DNA from: Oscheius tipulae | Lineage: Eukaryota; Nematoda; Chromadorea; Rhabditida; Rhabditidae | Direction: 5' to 3' | DNA: 64,000 nt | Assembly: GCA_037178975.1 (NCBI GenBank) | Contig: JASJZH010000001.1 | Span: 2,232,001-2,296,000, forward strand | Part shown: piece after piece, positions 44,421-54,728 of the stretch | How positions within the stretch are numbered: the first letter of the stretch is position 1 | Layout: the number at the start of each line of letters is the position of its first letter | Notes under the pieces: model-generated | Databases searched by the model: none | Told to the model about the DNA's origin: nothing | The model's input: only the letters and a program-made list of their open reading frames with translations | Program-made: the position numbers and the translations under genes

Positions 44421-47400
44421 ATGAGGGTCATTTTCCTACTGCTCTTCATGATCTCTCCCTCAACTGCTCAAGATTTCGCTTCTATATTCTCTACCTTTTT
44501 GGGAAGTGGCCTAAGTGGGAATAATCCTGGTCCGGCAGCACCTGCCCCGTCATCGGCTGCCTCAAATCCCTTCATGGGGATTTTGCAGACATTCGCCGGC
44601 ACAGGCAACAATGCCGGTCCGGGCAGCAATGTTCCATTTGGGGAGTTTGCGAAGCTTGGAGCAAAGTTTTTGAATGTGAGGGACTGCCATAGAAGAATCG
44701 AGTTTGAACTTGTAGAAGCCCGGACAGACACCGTCTCCAGGAGCCGCGGCTGTGGAAGCCTTCTTTGCGAATCCTCCCACCCCACCACCTAGAGCTCCAC
44801 CGGTTCAACCACCTCATTCAGGTTAGGCAACGAGAATGAAATCACTGGCTAACCTTTTAGTGTATCAGTCTTACTACCATCCACATGCACAAGCACACAG
44901 AGCACAAGGTTGTTTGGTTTCTAACCTGATAGAGTGACAGTGACTGACTAACTAAGACTATAACCATTTCCAGTCTACAGCTACAGCCCCCAACCCTACA
45001 GTCCTTACAATCCAGTAGCTATTGGCCGTGAGTTCGGGCATTCTTCTCAGACCAGCAACTTCAGAGAGTGCTCCATCCCAGATCAACGCCAACTACTACC
45101 GTCCAAATGCAAGGACCTGGGTGACTAATGGGGTTACGGGACCTCCGATCACGTAAGTTTCTATTTGGTCTTTTCTTATCTTTCAGAGCATCTGTCAATC
45201 GTCCAATCAAACCTGTCCAAGTCAACTATGGTGGTTTCTTTGCGCCACCAACGACACCTGTTCCTTTCACTGTAGGTTCCTTGATCTTGCTCAGATAGTG
45301 GATCTAGCTGGGACCGACCTTGGCTCCTCCACCTACTACGAAGAGTGATCCGAAGCTATTGGCTCACAATACTGCTAGAGTGAGTAACTGTCTCACTTTC
45401 TGTGTAGTACTCTGTGCAAAAGTAGACACCTGATTGGTAGACAGCACAAGCGACGAGCAGACGAGCGTTTTGTTTTTAATAGTAACTGATTTGGTCTTGA
45501 CAAGATTTTCAGACGACTTGGAACTGCTCCCCACTGTTACTGTCTCTCTGTCTCTCAGTCTCCCTGTTCTCTATGTCTCTGTGTCTCTCCGCCTTCTAAT
45601 TACAGTTCAGATGATCCGGGAAATCGCCACTTTCTCGGACGTTCATCACCGTGACAACGCTGACTACTCTTCAGTTCAGACCATCATGGAGGCCTTCTTC
45701 CAATCAGTAGCCGAGCCACCAAGAGCCGGGGCACCTCCTCAAGCAGTAAATTTCCTCCTAACAGCCACCCAACTTTCAGGACCCTGGTCTTCGACCAATT
45801 CAGCCCGTCTACGATGGGACAGAACTCGGTGCCAATCGACCCTTGACCAATCGACTCTTCGAAAGCGACATGGTCTTGACGGTCGAGCAGATGAAGGGAG
45901 TAGTTCTGGCCAGTCGACAGATCCGCGGAGGACATCTGGGTCGTTTCAAGAGAAAAGTGATTACTGGAGGTGTCTATCGATGGCCGAGAGCACCCATACC
46001 GTATCGGTTTAAGGAAGGCGATGGTAACTGGGTATTGTGGACAGGTTATCGTTTCCAGAGAAGTGGAGAAATCTGATCCGATCGGCTCTGAAGCATTGGG
46101 AGAGTGAGACCTGTGTCCGATGGGGAGAGAATGCTCAAGGGAAGGACCATGTCATCTTTTTCAGGGGATCCGGGTGAGTCTGCGTGTCAAACTGCTTTGA
46201 AAGTAGTTTAGTTGCTACTCAAGTGTGGGAAGAACTGGGGGCTCACAGATGATTTCGATTGGATATGGGTGTGAGGATGTAAGTCAGAGAGACAGACAAA
46301 GGACCATATACTTTTAGAAAGGAATAGTGACTCACGAGGTTGGTCACTCACTAGGCTTCTGGCACGAACAGTCTCGTCCTGATCGAGATCGCTACATTGC
46401 TCTGAAGTACGTAGACTTGGCCATATCTTCCCATTTCCATTTTCAGCAAACAGTACATTATCAGAGGAACCGACGGAAACTTTGAGAGACGGACTACCCA
46501 AGAGATTGAAGACATGGGATTGCCTTACGACATGGGCAGCGTAATGCATTACGGTCCGAATGCTTTCACGAATGACTGGGATCAGATAACGATCCAAACA
46601 ATTGACAGTAACTATCAGAGAACCATTGGTCAAAGGGAGAAGCCGTCGTTTATTGATGTCAAGCAGGTCAACAGACTGTACTGTCATGGTGAGTAAGAGT
46701 ACAAGTAAAACTATGTCTCTCTGTCACTCTCTGTGTCTCTTTGTCTCTATTTCAATGACCCTCTATTAACTTCCAGATATCTGCCCCTCTACCTCTGTCT
46801 GTCAAAATGGAGGCTATCCGGACCCGAACAACTGCGCCCAATGCAAATGTCCGCCAGGCCTTGGAGGACCAGACTGTACTCAAATTCCGGCCAGTGAAGC
46901 TGCATGTGGTGGAGAACTTACAGCTACAGGAGTCTGGCAAGAATTGGGCCATCGGGGCAAGAAAAAGTGCTTCTGGAGAATCAGGGTAAGAATTTTGGGT
47001 ATAAATCGGTCCAGTTTCTAGGCCAACAACGCGAGGATCCGATTCATTCTAAGTAATGTGGTCTATCGGTGCGAGACAACCTGTAAAGCTTATGTGGAGA
47101 TCAAAGATAACTCGGACTTCCAGCAGACTGGCTTCAGAGCATGGTCAAGTGCCAAGAGAAAGAGATAAACCAGTGTTTTCAGTTGTCAGAACGAGATCAC
47201 GGCGACATCGGAACAGTCAGAGATTCTGATCATGACAGAGTCTTCGATTCTGGACTACGAGACTGGATTCAACTTGAGATTCATTCAGGGTGAGACACAA
47301 AGAGAAAAAGAAAAGAGACAGAGTCAGAGAGACGGAGTCAGAAAGACAGAGATACAGAGAGACACCTACCATCTTCCAGACTCCGGTCAACCTGTTCCCA

Positions 47401-47639
47401 AGCCCCCACCAGCTGTCTGGGTTCCCGGCCAAGAGAACCGTGGCTTCAGAGGGGGCACCGGTACGAGCGGACCCGTCGAGAAATTCATTCTCAACGTCAT
47501 CCCAAAGATCAGGTAAGTCTCGAGCACTAGCCTGATCAATCCATCCAGAGATCCTGCCCGCCCGTTCGAGAGCATCGCCAGTATCGTCACCGAGTACAGC
47601 GTTGCCAGCCTTCTCGGGATCCGCAACCGCAAAAAATAG
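44421..47639 (+). CDS. Astacin metalloprotease with EGF and CUB domains (NAS family)
   Basis: Secreted zinc endopeptidase; nematode relatives process cuticle collagens or act in moulting and hatching. Signal peptide [16 protein letters not shown], then a long Gly/Pro/Asn-rich propeptide with many small exons (44421-45830), the inhibitory aspartate block [15 protein letters not shown], and a furin-like site RFKRK just before [10 protein letters not shown], the mature start. Catalytic domain: [20 protein letters not shown] (zinc site HExxHxxGxxH) and [12 protein letters not shown] (Met-turn, zinc Tyr downstream). After RLYCH come a short Cys-rich EGF-like module ([18 protein letters not shown]...[12 protein letters not shown]), a CUB-like domain (CGGELTATG... 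to the region near 47290) and a Pro-rich tail ending RNRKK. No thrombospondin repeat seen. Some propeptide exon edges are uncertain. Introns at 46689-46776 and 47290-47379 are CTCTGT/ACAGAG arrays. Confidence 0.95.
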
Positions 47640-47828
47640 ACCTAGAACTGTCTCCACTTGTCTGTATATTAGCTCTATGCTTCAGGAACTCCTCCGGGTA
47701 TGTAATAAAGAAATTTATAGCCGTTAAACCTGTAGAAATGAGGAGAAGTGGACTGGATGGGGGAGGGTTGATATCACAATATGGGGAAGCTCATCGGGAT
47801 TCTGTGGAGTCGGGAAAATGGACAAATT

Positions 47829-48836
47829 CTAAAGATAGAGAAATAGTAAAGAAAGACCGGACAGAATGATGGAAATGGGTCGAGCAGAGCTCTGAGGGAT
47901 GGTCTGGAAGTTGCAGCCGGGCTCAGTACATGAGCAGACCTGAAAGGGCAGTGTGTCACAGATGGTGGACGCCTTTTTGAGGAGAAAACATGATTTTTAA
48001 GATTTCTGATGTTCTGCAAAATTTTTAGCTTTAGATCTCCTCTACAACTTTCCAGAACATCAAGAATTCAAAAAGTTGCTTCCCGAGGGAGAAGCGGGGT
48101 CCGGCGCGCGCGCTCAGTGTCAAGGAGTTTTCACCAGTACCCTTCTGGATTATTTTTTCGGATCAAGAAAGCATTTTATTAATTTTTTTATGTTCTACTA
48201 AGTTGTGGCTTTTAACGCTTTTCTCTGCAAGTTTGCAGCACATCACCAAAAACCAAAGAAAATTAATTGGTCTGACCGATAAGGGTCTGGCAAGTATCCC
48301 CCTTTGTTCAGTAACAGTAGTCCCACGCCTTGACTCTTCTTATTCGCGACCATCTGGCCCGGGACATCGATCATCTCGACATTCAAAAAAGTTGACTCAC
48401 ATCGACCATTTCGTTGTGCTGCACCTGAGGGTAGATCTGGGATAGCTTCAGTGGTATGCAAGCTTCTTCCTGGTGGAGAAAGTCAATCTCCCTCGGTCGT
48501 CGCTCCATTGACTCGAAGATCCTGTCGGCACAGCCTCTGATGAACAGGTACGGTCGGTCACCTGGTTGAAGTCCTGAATATTTCTGTCAACTCCATGGGA
48601 AAAGAGACAGTAAACCGCCAAAATATTGCGGCTCGTAGATCGTTATGCACGTCGAATGGCAGTTCTCGACGGGAGCCATCTGCTGCACAGCGAGTTCTTC
48701 ATCGCACATGTTGTCAAAATGGGGTTGTCTGGAAGAATGATACTCTGATTTAGAGTCGGACTACCTGGAGTTACGACTAAAAGCCTTACTCCGCTCCAGG
48801 ACCAGTTTGTACTCGGAAGACGCACAGGAGAAACAT
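47829..48836 (-). CDS. Ly-6/uPAR-like GPI-anchored protein (5' end missing)
   Basis: Assembled from short exons, so no long open frame shows it. Minus strand: an exon starting at 48836 after CTTCTTTCAG opens CFSCASSEYK, the usual Cys-x-x-Cys start of nematode Ly-6-like proteins. The next two exons (about 48728-48620 and about 48577-48397) give FDNMCDEELAVQQM, ENCHSTCITIYEP, LFIRGCADRIFE and EEACIPLKLSQIYP. The last (about 47972-47829) gives ICDTLPFQVCSCTEPGCNF, then a hydrophobic end ISIILSGLSLLFLYL typical of a GPI signal. About ten Cys in the right order, including the closing CSC...CN. The signal-peptide exon upstream (about 48840-49400) was not found. Probably a surface protein; function unknown. 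Confidence 0.8.
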
Positions 48837-49514
48837 CTGAAAGAAGTCTATGTCTCTCTGTCTGTTCTTCGTGCCTGCCGTTCCTACTCAAACCAGGACG
48901 TCCCTAATGAGTATATATGTCCGTCAAAAGCGTCGCCACGCTGTCTCTCTGTCTCATATTTTGACTTCAATTCAAAAGGATCCGCGCCAGCTGTCAACAC
49001 ATCGCTCCTTTGTTTTGAGAACCTTCAAAAGATTCCTCCCTTACTCAACTCGGGTTGCAATCCAATGGGTCCGGACACGTAATGAAATTGTCATTGAACC
49101 AATTGAGAGGTCCACACGTATGTAGAAGGAGTCCCGGATTCTTTTGCAAATAGGTATTCTCTTGGGAGGAGGCTCTCTCTTTCAACCTTCCCCCCCTAAT
49201 CAATGGGCATTTTCTGTGAGGGCGAGGCTCAGTTGACACAGACAATGGGTCGTAATTGAGGCATCGAGAGTAGCAGGGGCAATCCGAGATCTGACCCGCG
49301 ATTTACCGTGAGAATGATGAACAAGTTGAACTGCAGGATGACTCGTAATCGTCGTAGTTTATGAGAAACTATGCAGCGGCATTAGCGCGTCTTTGTTTAT
49401 CGGAGAACTTCCGACTGACTGCCAGTTTGGAGAGAGACGACTCTGGACACCGGAAGAAGGGGTGATGGAGGGCGATTAGGTGCCGGGGTCATGAGAAACA
49501 GATAGAGAGACAGA

Positions 49515-49564
<50 letters not shown>

Positions 49565-50028
49565 GAGAAAAAGAGAAAGAGAGTAAGAGGGACAGATAGA
49601 GAGAGACACAGGAAGTGAGTAAGACAAAAAGATAGATCTCAAGGAAGCTCTAGTTTCCCCATCCATCTTTCTCTCCTCACGGCCACTCCAAGGCTCCCAG
49701 TTGACACAAGACCTAATCCACCTGTCAATCTCTTGCCTCTAGGTACAACCTACTTCAATTGTTGACTAGTCGGTAGTAAATAGAGTAAAATGGTTAGAAA
49801 TAGCATTCTGAAGTGACTATAGGAAGGGATAGAGTTTCGATGAACTGGGAGACAGTGAAGAGGCTCGGAAGCGCCTCATAGGCCACGCCTCTTTGAGAGT
49901 TTACTTCATTGAGGATTTGGTGGAGAGGGAGGAATGACGTTTGTCGGGAGGACGAGGGAAAGACAGAGAGACAGTGACAGAACAATCCTCTTCCTAATGT
50001 CATTACTATTAAAATGTCCTTGTATCTT
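48837..50028. other. Spacer with GA microsatellite
   Basis: Expected to hold the first exon and promoter of the Ly-6-like gene. A GA dinucleotide array of about 21 units lies near 49519-49560, flanked by AGAGACAGA repeats (49497-49626). No other gene seen. Confidence 0.5.
49497..49626. repeat. GA/ACAGAG microsatellite
   Basis: Uninterrupted GA dinucleotides in the middle, imperfect AGAGACAGA and AAGAGAAAGA units at the sides. Antisense translation gives only SLSLSL. Confidence 0.95.
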
Positions 50029-50271
50029 CTAAGGCAGGACGATTTCCGGAGTGCCGGGATGGATCTCTTTGTGTTGACTGTAGGCCTCGTCGGCCACGAT
50101 CCTCATCAGCGTTTTGAGCTGCTGCTCCACATCTTCCTTCGGGTAGGTGGCCACGACGCGTTGGAGGGCTTTCCAGACAGAGGCAGCTCCAGATTGGGGA
50201 AGGACAGTCGCCAAGGGGGCAGCTGCTACGAAAATCGCGGTAGAGAAGACAAGCAGCAGCAGCAGACGCAT
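50029..50271 (-). CDS. Small secreted protein, unidentified
   Basis: Single-exon frame of 80 codons from the ATG at 50271. A strong signal peptide (MRLLLLLVFSTAIFVAAA) precedes a mature part of about 60 residues with no Cys: PLATVLPQSGAASVWKALQR, KEDVEQQLKTLMR and a short tail HPGTPEIVLP. No dibasic sites suggesting multiple neuropeptides. Unknown family. An acceptor-like TTTTTTTTTCAA lies just upstream without a clean AG, so the transcript start is unclear. Coding nature is inferred mostly from the signal peptide. Confidence 0.6.
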   Translation of the reverse strand: MRLLLLLVFSTAIFVAAAPLATVLPQSGAASVWKALQRVVATYPKEDVEQQLKTLMRIVADEAYSQHKEIHPGTPEIVLP

Positions 50272-50628
50272 CCGAACCAATTGAAAAAAAAACTGTATTC
50301 AGAAAGCTACAGTAATTAGCGAAACTATAGTAAATAAAGTTTTGAAACGCTTCTTTATCGCAACAAGTGTGGCTGATGCCCCGTTGGGGCTCGTGACAGG
50401 TAGATGGTGTTCCAGTCGGGCTACCGTGACAGGAGCAACGTTCCCGTTCAACGTTCAACGTTCTGACTTGACTTTGACTTGTTTTGCAAACAATTAGTGT
50501 GCGCACAAAGTAGTGCACTATAATTGGAATAATGGCTTCAGACAGACACACAGATACACTGAGACTTTTGGAAATTTTGAACTAAATCTGTTTTTACGTC
50601 TTGATAAGATAAGAAGGCGGGAGGAACT

Positions 50629-51460
50629 TTAAAAACGACGTCCCTGCTTGGGATGGGCGAAATAAAGATGGGGAGGAAGAAGACAGATGCCGGCAAAGGA
50701 CGGAGCAGCACTAGGCGGAGGAATCTGGAAGCTGGGGTAGACCCCCTCGAGGAGACCATTTGCCGGAGGGAAGAGAGCGTAGATCGACTCGTAGGGGGAG
50801 TTCGGAGCGGTGAAGCTCTGAAAATGAACTACTTGGAAAAATCTTCTGTTCACTGTGTCAAGATGTCATGTTAATCACATGACAGTAGACTCCAGTCGGC
50901 CTCGCCTTGTCTTCTGCTTGATGGTAGCCTTCTACTACTCTATCAGGTTAGTTCTGTCAGCTGTCAGTAGTCCACTGTCTCTCTGTCTCTCTCGCTCTCT
51001 GCTACCAGTCTGTAACCCTATACCCTATAACCCATTCGTAACTGTAACTTACCGCAGGAGGTTTCACACTGACAGCGAAGATAGCCTTCATGTTCTCGTC
51101 CTGGTAACCACTGTTATCTCTTCCCATAACCTGAGGCTCAAATCCCGGGGGAGGATTGATAGTAGGATCGTAGAACTCGACCAGGGCCCGGTAGGACTGA
51201 CTCTCTGGTGGAGTCTCCTTCTCCAGATCATCGTTGATTAGCTTCATCAGATCGGCTTCGATCCTGACGGCTAGCGGGTCTTCTTCCTGTAAAGTGGGAA
51301 CTTGCAGAAGGTATATAGTACCCCCGACCATTAGAGTGAAGTCGTTCTTGGCCAGAAAGAAATACACAGAGCCGTGAAAGCCTTTCTCCGTGTTGAGTTC
51401 AACGTCGCATAGGGGGATTTTTCCGTTGCTTGTATTAGGATGTTCGCACGTAATTACCAT
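50629..51460 (-). CDS. Unidentified two-exon protein with a Pro-rich C-terminus
   Basis: The start at 51460 sits 4 nt after TTTTTTAG, a good spliced-leader or acceptor site. Exon 1 (51460-about 51057) encodes a compact region: MVITCEHPNTSNGKIPLCD, GFHGSVYFFLAKNDFTLMVG, EEDPLAVRIEADLMKLINDD, YDPTINPPPGFEP. The donor GCG|GTAAGT is clear. Exon 2 (about 50829-50629, after TTTTCAG) gives SFTAPNSPYESIYALFPPAN and a Pro/Ser-rich end. About 200 residues, no signal peptide or membrane segment. I considered a GRAM/WBP2-type protein because of the YF-x-L...TLMV pattern and Pro-rich tail, but no PPxY motif or clear match supports it. The intron contains CTCTGT repeats (50970-51005). Confidence 0.65.
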
Positions 51461-51675
51461 GTTTCTAAAAAATATTTTGCAAATTGTTGTGTAATTTGAA
51501 GGAAAGAACTATGTACGCAAGCAAGAGAGATTGACAGTTGCTTGGGATCGTAGAGGACCACCAACTGGGTTGTTTAGGAGACATGACCTTTCGGCTCCGA
51601 GTATAAACTGACCCTTGTGTAATCGGAGAAAGGGATATGGTTGTCAGTGTCACTGTAACTCTATTTCTAATTACA

Positions 51676-52741
51676 TCACTCTTTATTCATATAGTAACCA
51701 GGAGAAACACGAGGCGGAGGACAAGATTCACATGGCCACTTGGGTCCAGGAGCTCCAGTTGGTCCCTGGGCTCCAGGGGCTCCCTTGTTTCCTCTCTCTC
51801 CCTTGAATCCGGTCCCTCCACGATCCCCAGGAAAACCGGGCACGCCCTCATCTCCTGGTCTTCCTTGTCTTCCCTTGGCACCCGGTGGTCCAGGCGGACC
51901 TGGGTCTCCCTCTTTCCCAGGTGGACCCTCAGCCGTATATAGTTTTCCCGGATCCCCGTTGTCTCCTGGCTGACCATTGGCTCCTAAAACCAACTGTTTG
52001 TTCGAAGGGAAATGAAGACTACCGTCAAAGCCAGGATCTCCTTGAGTTCCTTGGGGCCCTTGCATAGACGGCGGAGCTGGAACTCCCGGGACTCCACTGC
52101 GCCCTCGCTTCCCTCGGTCTCCTTTGAGACCGGGAGAACCTGGACGTCTAAACATTATTTTTGTAGTTTTCCAAAGAGTCATCGGATCCCCAAGCATTCC
52201 AGAAGAGATAGACAGTAGCTAGATCAAGACAGGAGTATAGAGCTTACAAGAGACTTTAAACAAAACTTACCCTGGTGGCCCGGATGGACATTCTCTCATA
52301 CACATGCTTCTCGGATCCCCTTCGGCGGGTCTCCCAAGCTTTCCGTTCGAGCCCGGTTCTCCATCCACGCCATCCTGAGACGGTCTTCCTGGATAGCCTT
52401 TTGGACCGGGTGGACCGATACAGCAAGCTGAATAGGGTCTAAGGCGAATCTTGAGGGGGAACTCACTGGCAAGGTCCCTCTTATCTCTGTGAATTTCGGT
52501 TTTTGAGACTTCTACCTTCTTCCAGAGATCACCGATGAGAGTCTGGAATGGTATTTCAGATTCCCAGTCTCCCTGTCTCTCTTACCGGACAATGTTCATG
52601 ATCAAGACTAGTGAAAATGTACATGGAATGTATGAGAATCAGAGGAGAAAGTGCTGTGGCTGAAAGAAGAGCCGAAATGGAAAGCGTAATAGCTACAGTA
52701 GGACTGCCAAGTCGATCCCAGAGCCATCGACAGACCCGCAT
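51676..52741 (-). CDS. Cuticle collagen
   Basis: Nematode cuticular collagen. The start at 52741 follows a GTTTGCAG acceptor. N-terminal short basic part and a transmembrane/signal segment (VAITLSISALLSATALSPLI), then the conserved non-collagen N-domain (TLIGDLWKKVEV, with RDK nearby). The collagenous region in blocks separated by small breaks reads CCIGPPGPKGYPGRP, then GPPG-x repeats (about 52300), RPGSPGLKGDRGKRGRSG, and a long Gly-X-Y stretch EGPPGKEGDPGPPGPPGAKG to GAQGPTGAPGPKWP. Cys pairs flank the triple helices (CC before, CESCPPP after). Ends YYMNKE at 51676. At least four exons, including ones near 52600-52741, 52469-52540 and 52272-52440, and the last at 52150-51676. Likely substrate of nearby secreted proteases. 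Confidence 0.95.
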
Positions 52742-53415
52742 TCTGCAAACTTTTTGACGTTTGGAGAGTAACCGAGGGAAAGAGTGAGGTCGAAAAGAAA
52801 GCGAAGAGGTCACGAGACAAACTTGAGGAGGCTGACTGGTTCCGACGGCATCGTCGGGGCATTTTCGAGTGGGGCTAGTCAGAGGCGAAGAATGAAGAAG
52901 GAAAAGAAGAAGCTCCCCCGAAGGGAGTAAGGTTCAGGGTCAAGATTCTATTCTCCCTTTACTGGTCACAGAAAAGACAGCTATCTGGAAACTTGGATGC
53001 AATCCAAACTTTTGTCGAAGAGTCAAGGGATGAGTCACAGAAAGAACAATCGTTCTGAATCCGAGTTCCAGAAGCCACCTTCCTGAACTAAAATATTGCT
53101 ATAAGAGAACGAGTCTGTCGTTGTCGGTACTTCAGTAGAGAGTCAAGCGTGCCATCAAGCGTAGCTAGTCGCTAAACCCATCTTACAAGTCTTTCCGTTT
53201 TTGATAGTCTACAAAAAAATGTCTGATAGTACAAGAGAGAAATGTGTGAAACATGGGGAATGATCCGCTCAATTACTCTCGCAACCTGAGGCGCTAATTA
53301 TCGTGCGCCAAAAGAGGAAAAAGAACCGGGATCGCAGGTGTCGCATTTGACTGACTCTCTCCAATAAGTTGTAACTTTTTTTCAAACCTAGGTTTTATTG
53401 GAATCTTTCAAAAAA

Positions 53416-54529
53416 TTATCGCTGTCTCTTGAGCAGCAGTTTCTCATTGACGGCATCAAGGATAGCCCGGTCTTCTGGAGAAAAGTATTGGATGACAGGT
53501 ATTTCTGCCAGCTCCGAAAGCTGGTCATCTTCCTCGGAATCACTGAGCAGACACGAGTGGAAGTCGTCGTACCGAACTTCGTCTCCAATTCCAGAATCGG
53601 GACTGTCTGTAGGCTGTGGACGAGCTGGAGCCTCGAAGTCGGCAGTCAGATCCTCGACTAGGTTCTCGTTCACGAACACGGGAGCCTGGAAATGAGGAAT
53701 TGGAAAAGAAGAAGAGACAGACAGACATAGACAAGATTTAACTGTATTGACTTAGTCTAGGTTCAAATCAGAAGTATCAGTCAGATCTGAAGACAATTCA
53801 AAGAGCACAATGACAGAGAAACATCAGGCATAGAGACGGCTCAAAGCTGGTTACCAGGAAGAAACCATAGAAGTTACATGAGATCCTACCAATACAAATT
53901 TTTTTTTTTGGGATATTAGTGTTCTTTCTGCATTTTGCGGTGCTTTACACTTATTATCTCGGATTCTACGTGTTTTAATCGATTCGCCGTCAAATTCTTC
54001 CCTGTATTAGTCTACATCGACAGAGAAATTAGCAAGAAAAATGGAGAAATTGGCCGTACAACGGGGAAAATATAGCGTTTTGCCAGCTCCCTTCTTTTTC
54101 TCAACATTTCTAACCTCAGAGTAAACGTTTCTGGAGTAGTTTTTGGCGCTGAGACGATTAAACAAGTCATAAAAATGTGTGTAAAGCATTGAAACTGCAA
54201 AAAAAATTCATTTAGAGGGAAGCCCGTGGCGGTACCTGATCTGAAAACGCGTTCCGCCGTGGACCCATGCACCCGTATATATGTCTCTTAAAATAATTAG
54301 GGGTCACATAAAAAGTAAGAACAACGTTCAGTGTTGCAGAAAATGAGACATGCCAAATCCGAAAACTAACCTGTAGGTTCCTCTCGGAATAAATTTTCTT
54401 CTTGATCCTCTTCAACTCCCTCTCCGTCCTGGCCAAGTTCCTTCGCAGCGCTGCTCCCAGATCGAAGCCCATCGACACATCTCCAAAGTCTTCAGCAAAT
54501 TCGTAGACCATCGTCATCTCTCCATCCAT
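53416..54529 (-). CDS. Acidic hypothetical protein
   Basis: Not recognised. Exon 1 (54529-about 54372) starts MDGEMTMVYEFAEDFGDVSM and contains a basic helix, LARTERELKRIKKKIYSERN, that could bind nucleic acid or form a coiled coil. The last exon (about 53684-53416, after TTTCCAG) reads APVFVNENLVEDLTADFEAP, TDSPDSGIGDEVRYDD, LLSDSEEDDQLSEL and ends EKLLLKRQR. About 140 residues, acidic, with a DSGIG motif resembling part of a phosphodegron. The 0.69 kb intron may hide a small exon. No signal peptide, so probably nuclear or cytoplasmic. Confidence 0.6.
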
Positions 54530-54728
54530 CTCTTAAGCTTTGAGCTCAAACTCGGTCGCTTTTTTCTCGGCATAAGCGACGCCACCCCTCGAAACCACTT
54601 AGAAATAGCTTTACTGAAAGCGAAGAAAAATCTTGACAGGGACCCGAATTGCTCAGAAGACAAAAAAAAACAAGATTATGGTAATGGGGGATCATGGAAT
54701 GTCTCTCTTTCTCGGTCTAGTATTTTCT

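Noticed and set aside
50629..51460. WBP2/GRAM-family assignment for the two-exon gene
   Set aside because: Only a loose pattern match; no PPxY motif and no GRAM core block, so left unnamed.
51740..51973. Plus-strand frame with many Gly and Pro (GAPVGPWAPGAP)
   Set aside because: Mirror of the minus-strand collagen Gly-X-Y repeats; the minus strand has signal anchor, Cys pairs and splice sites.
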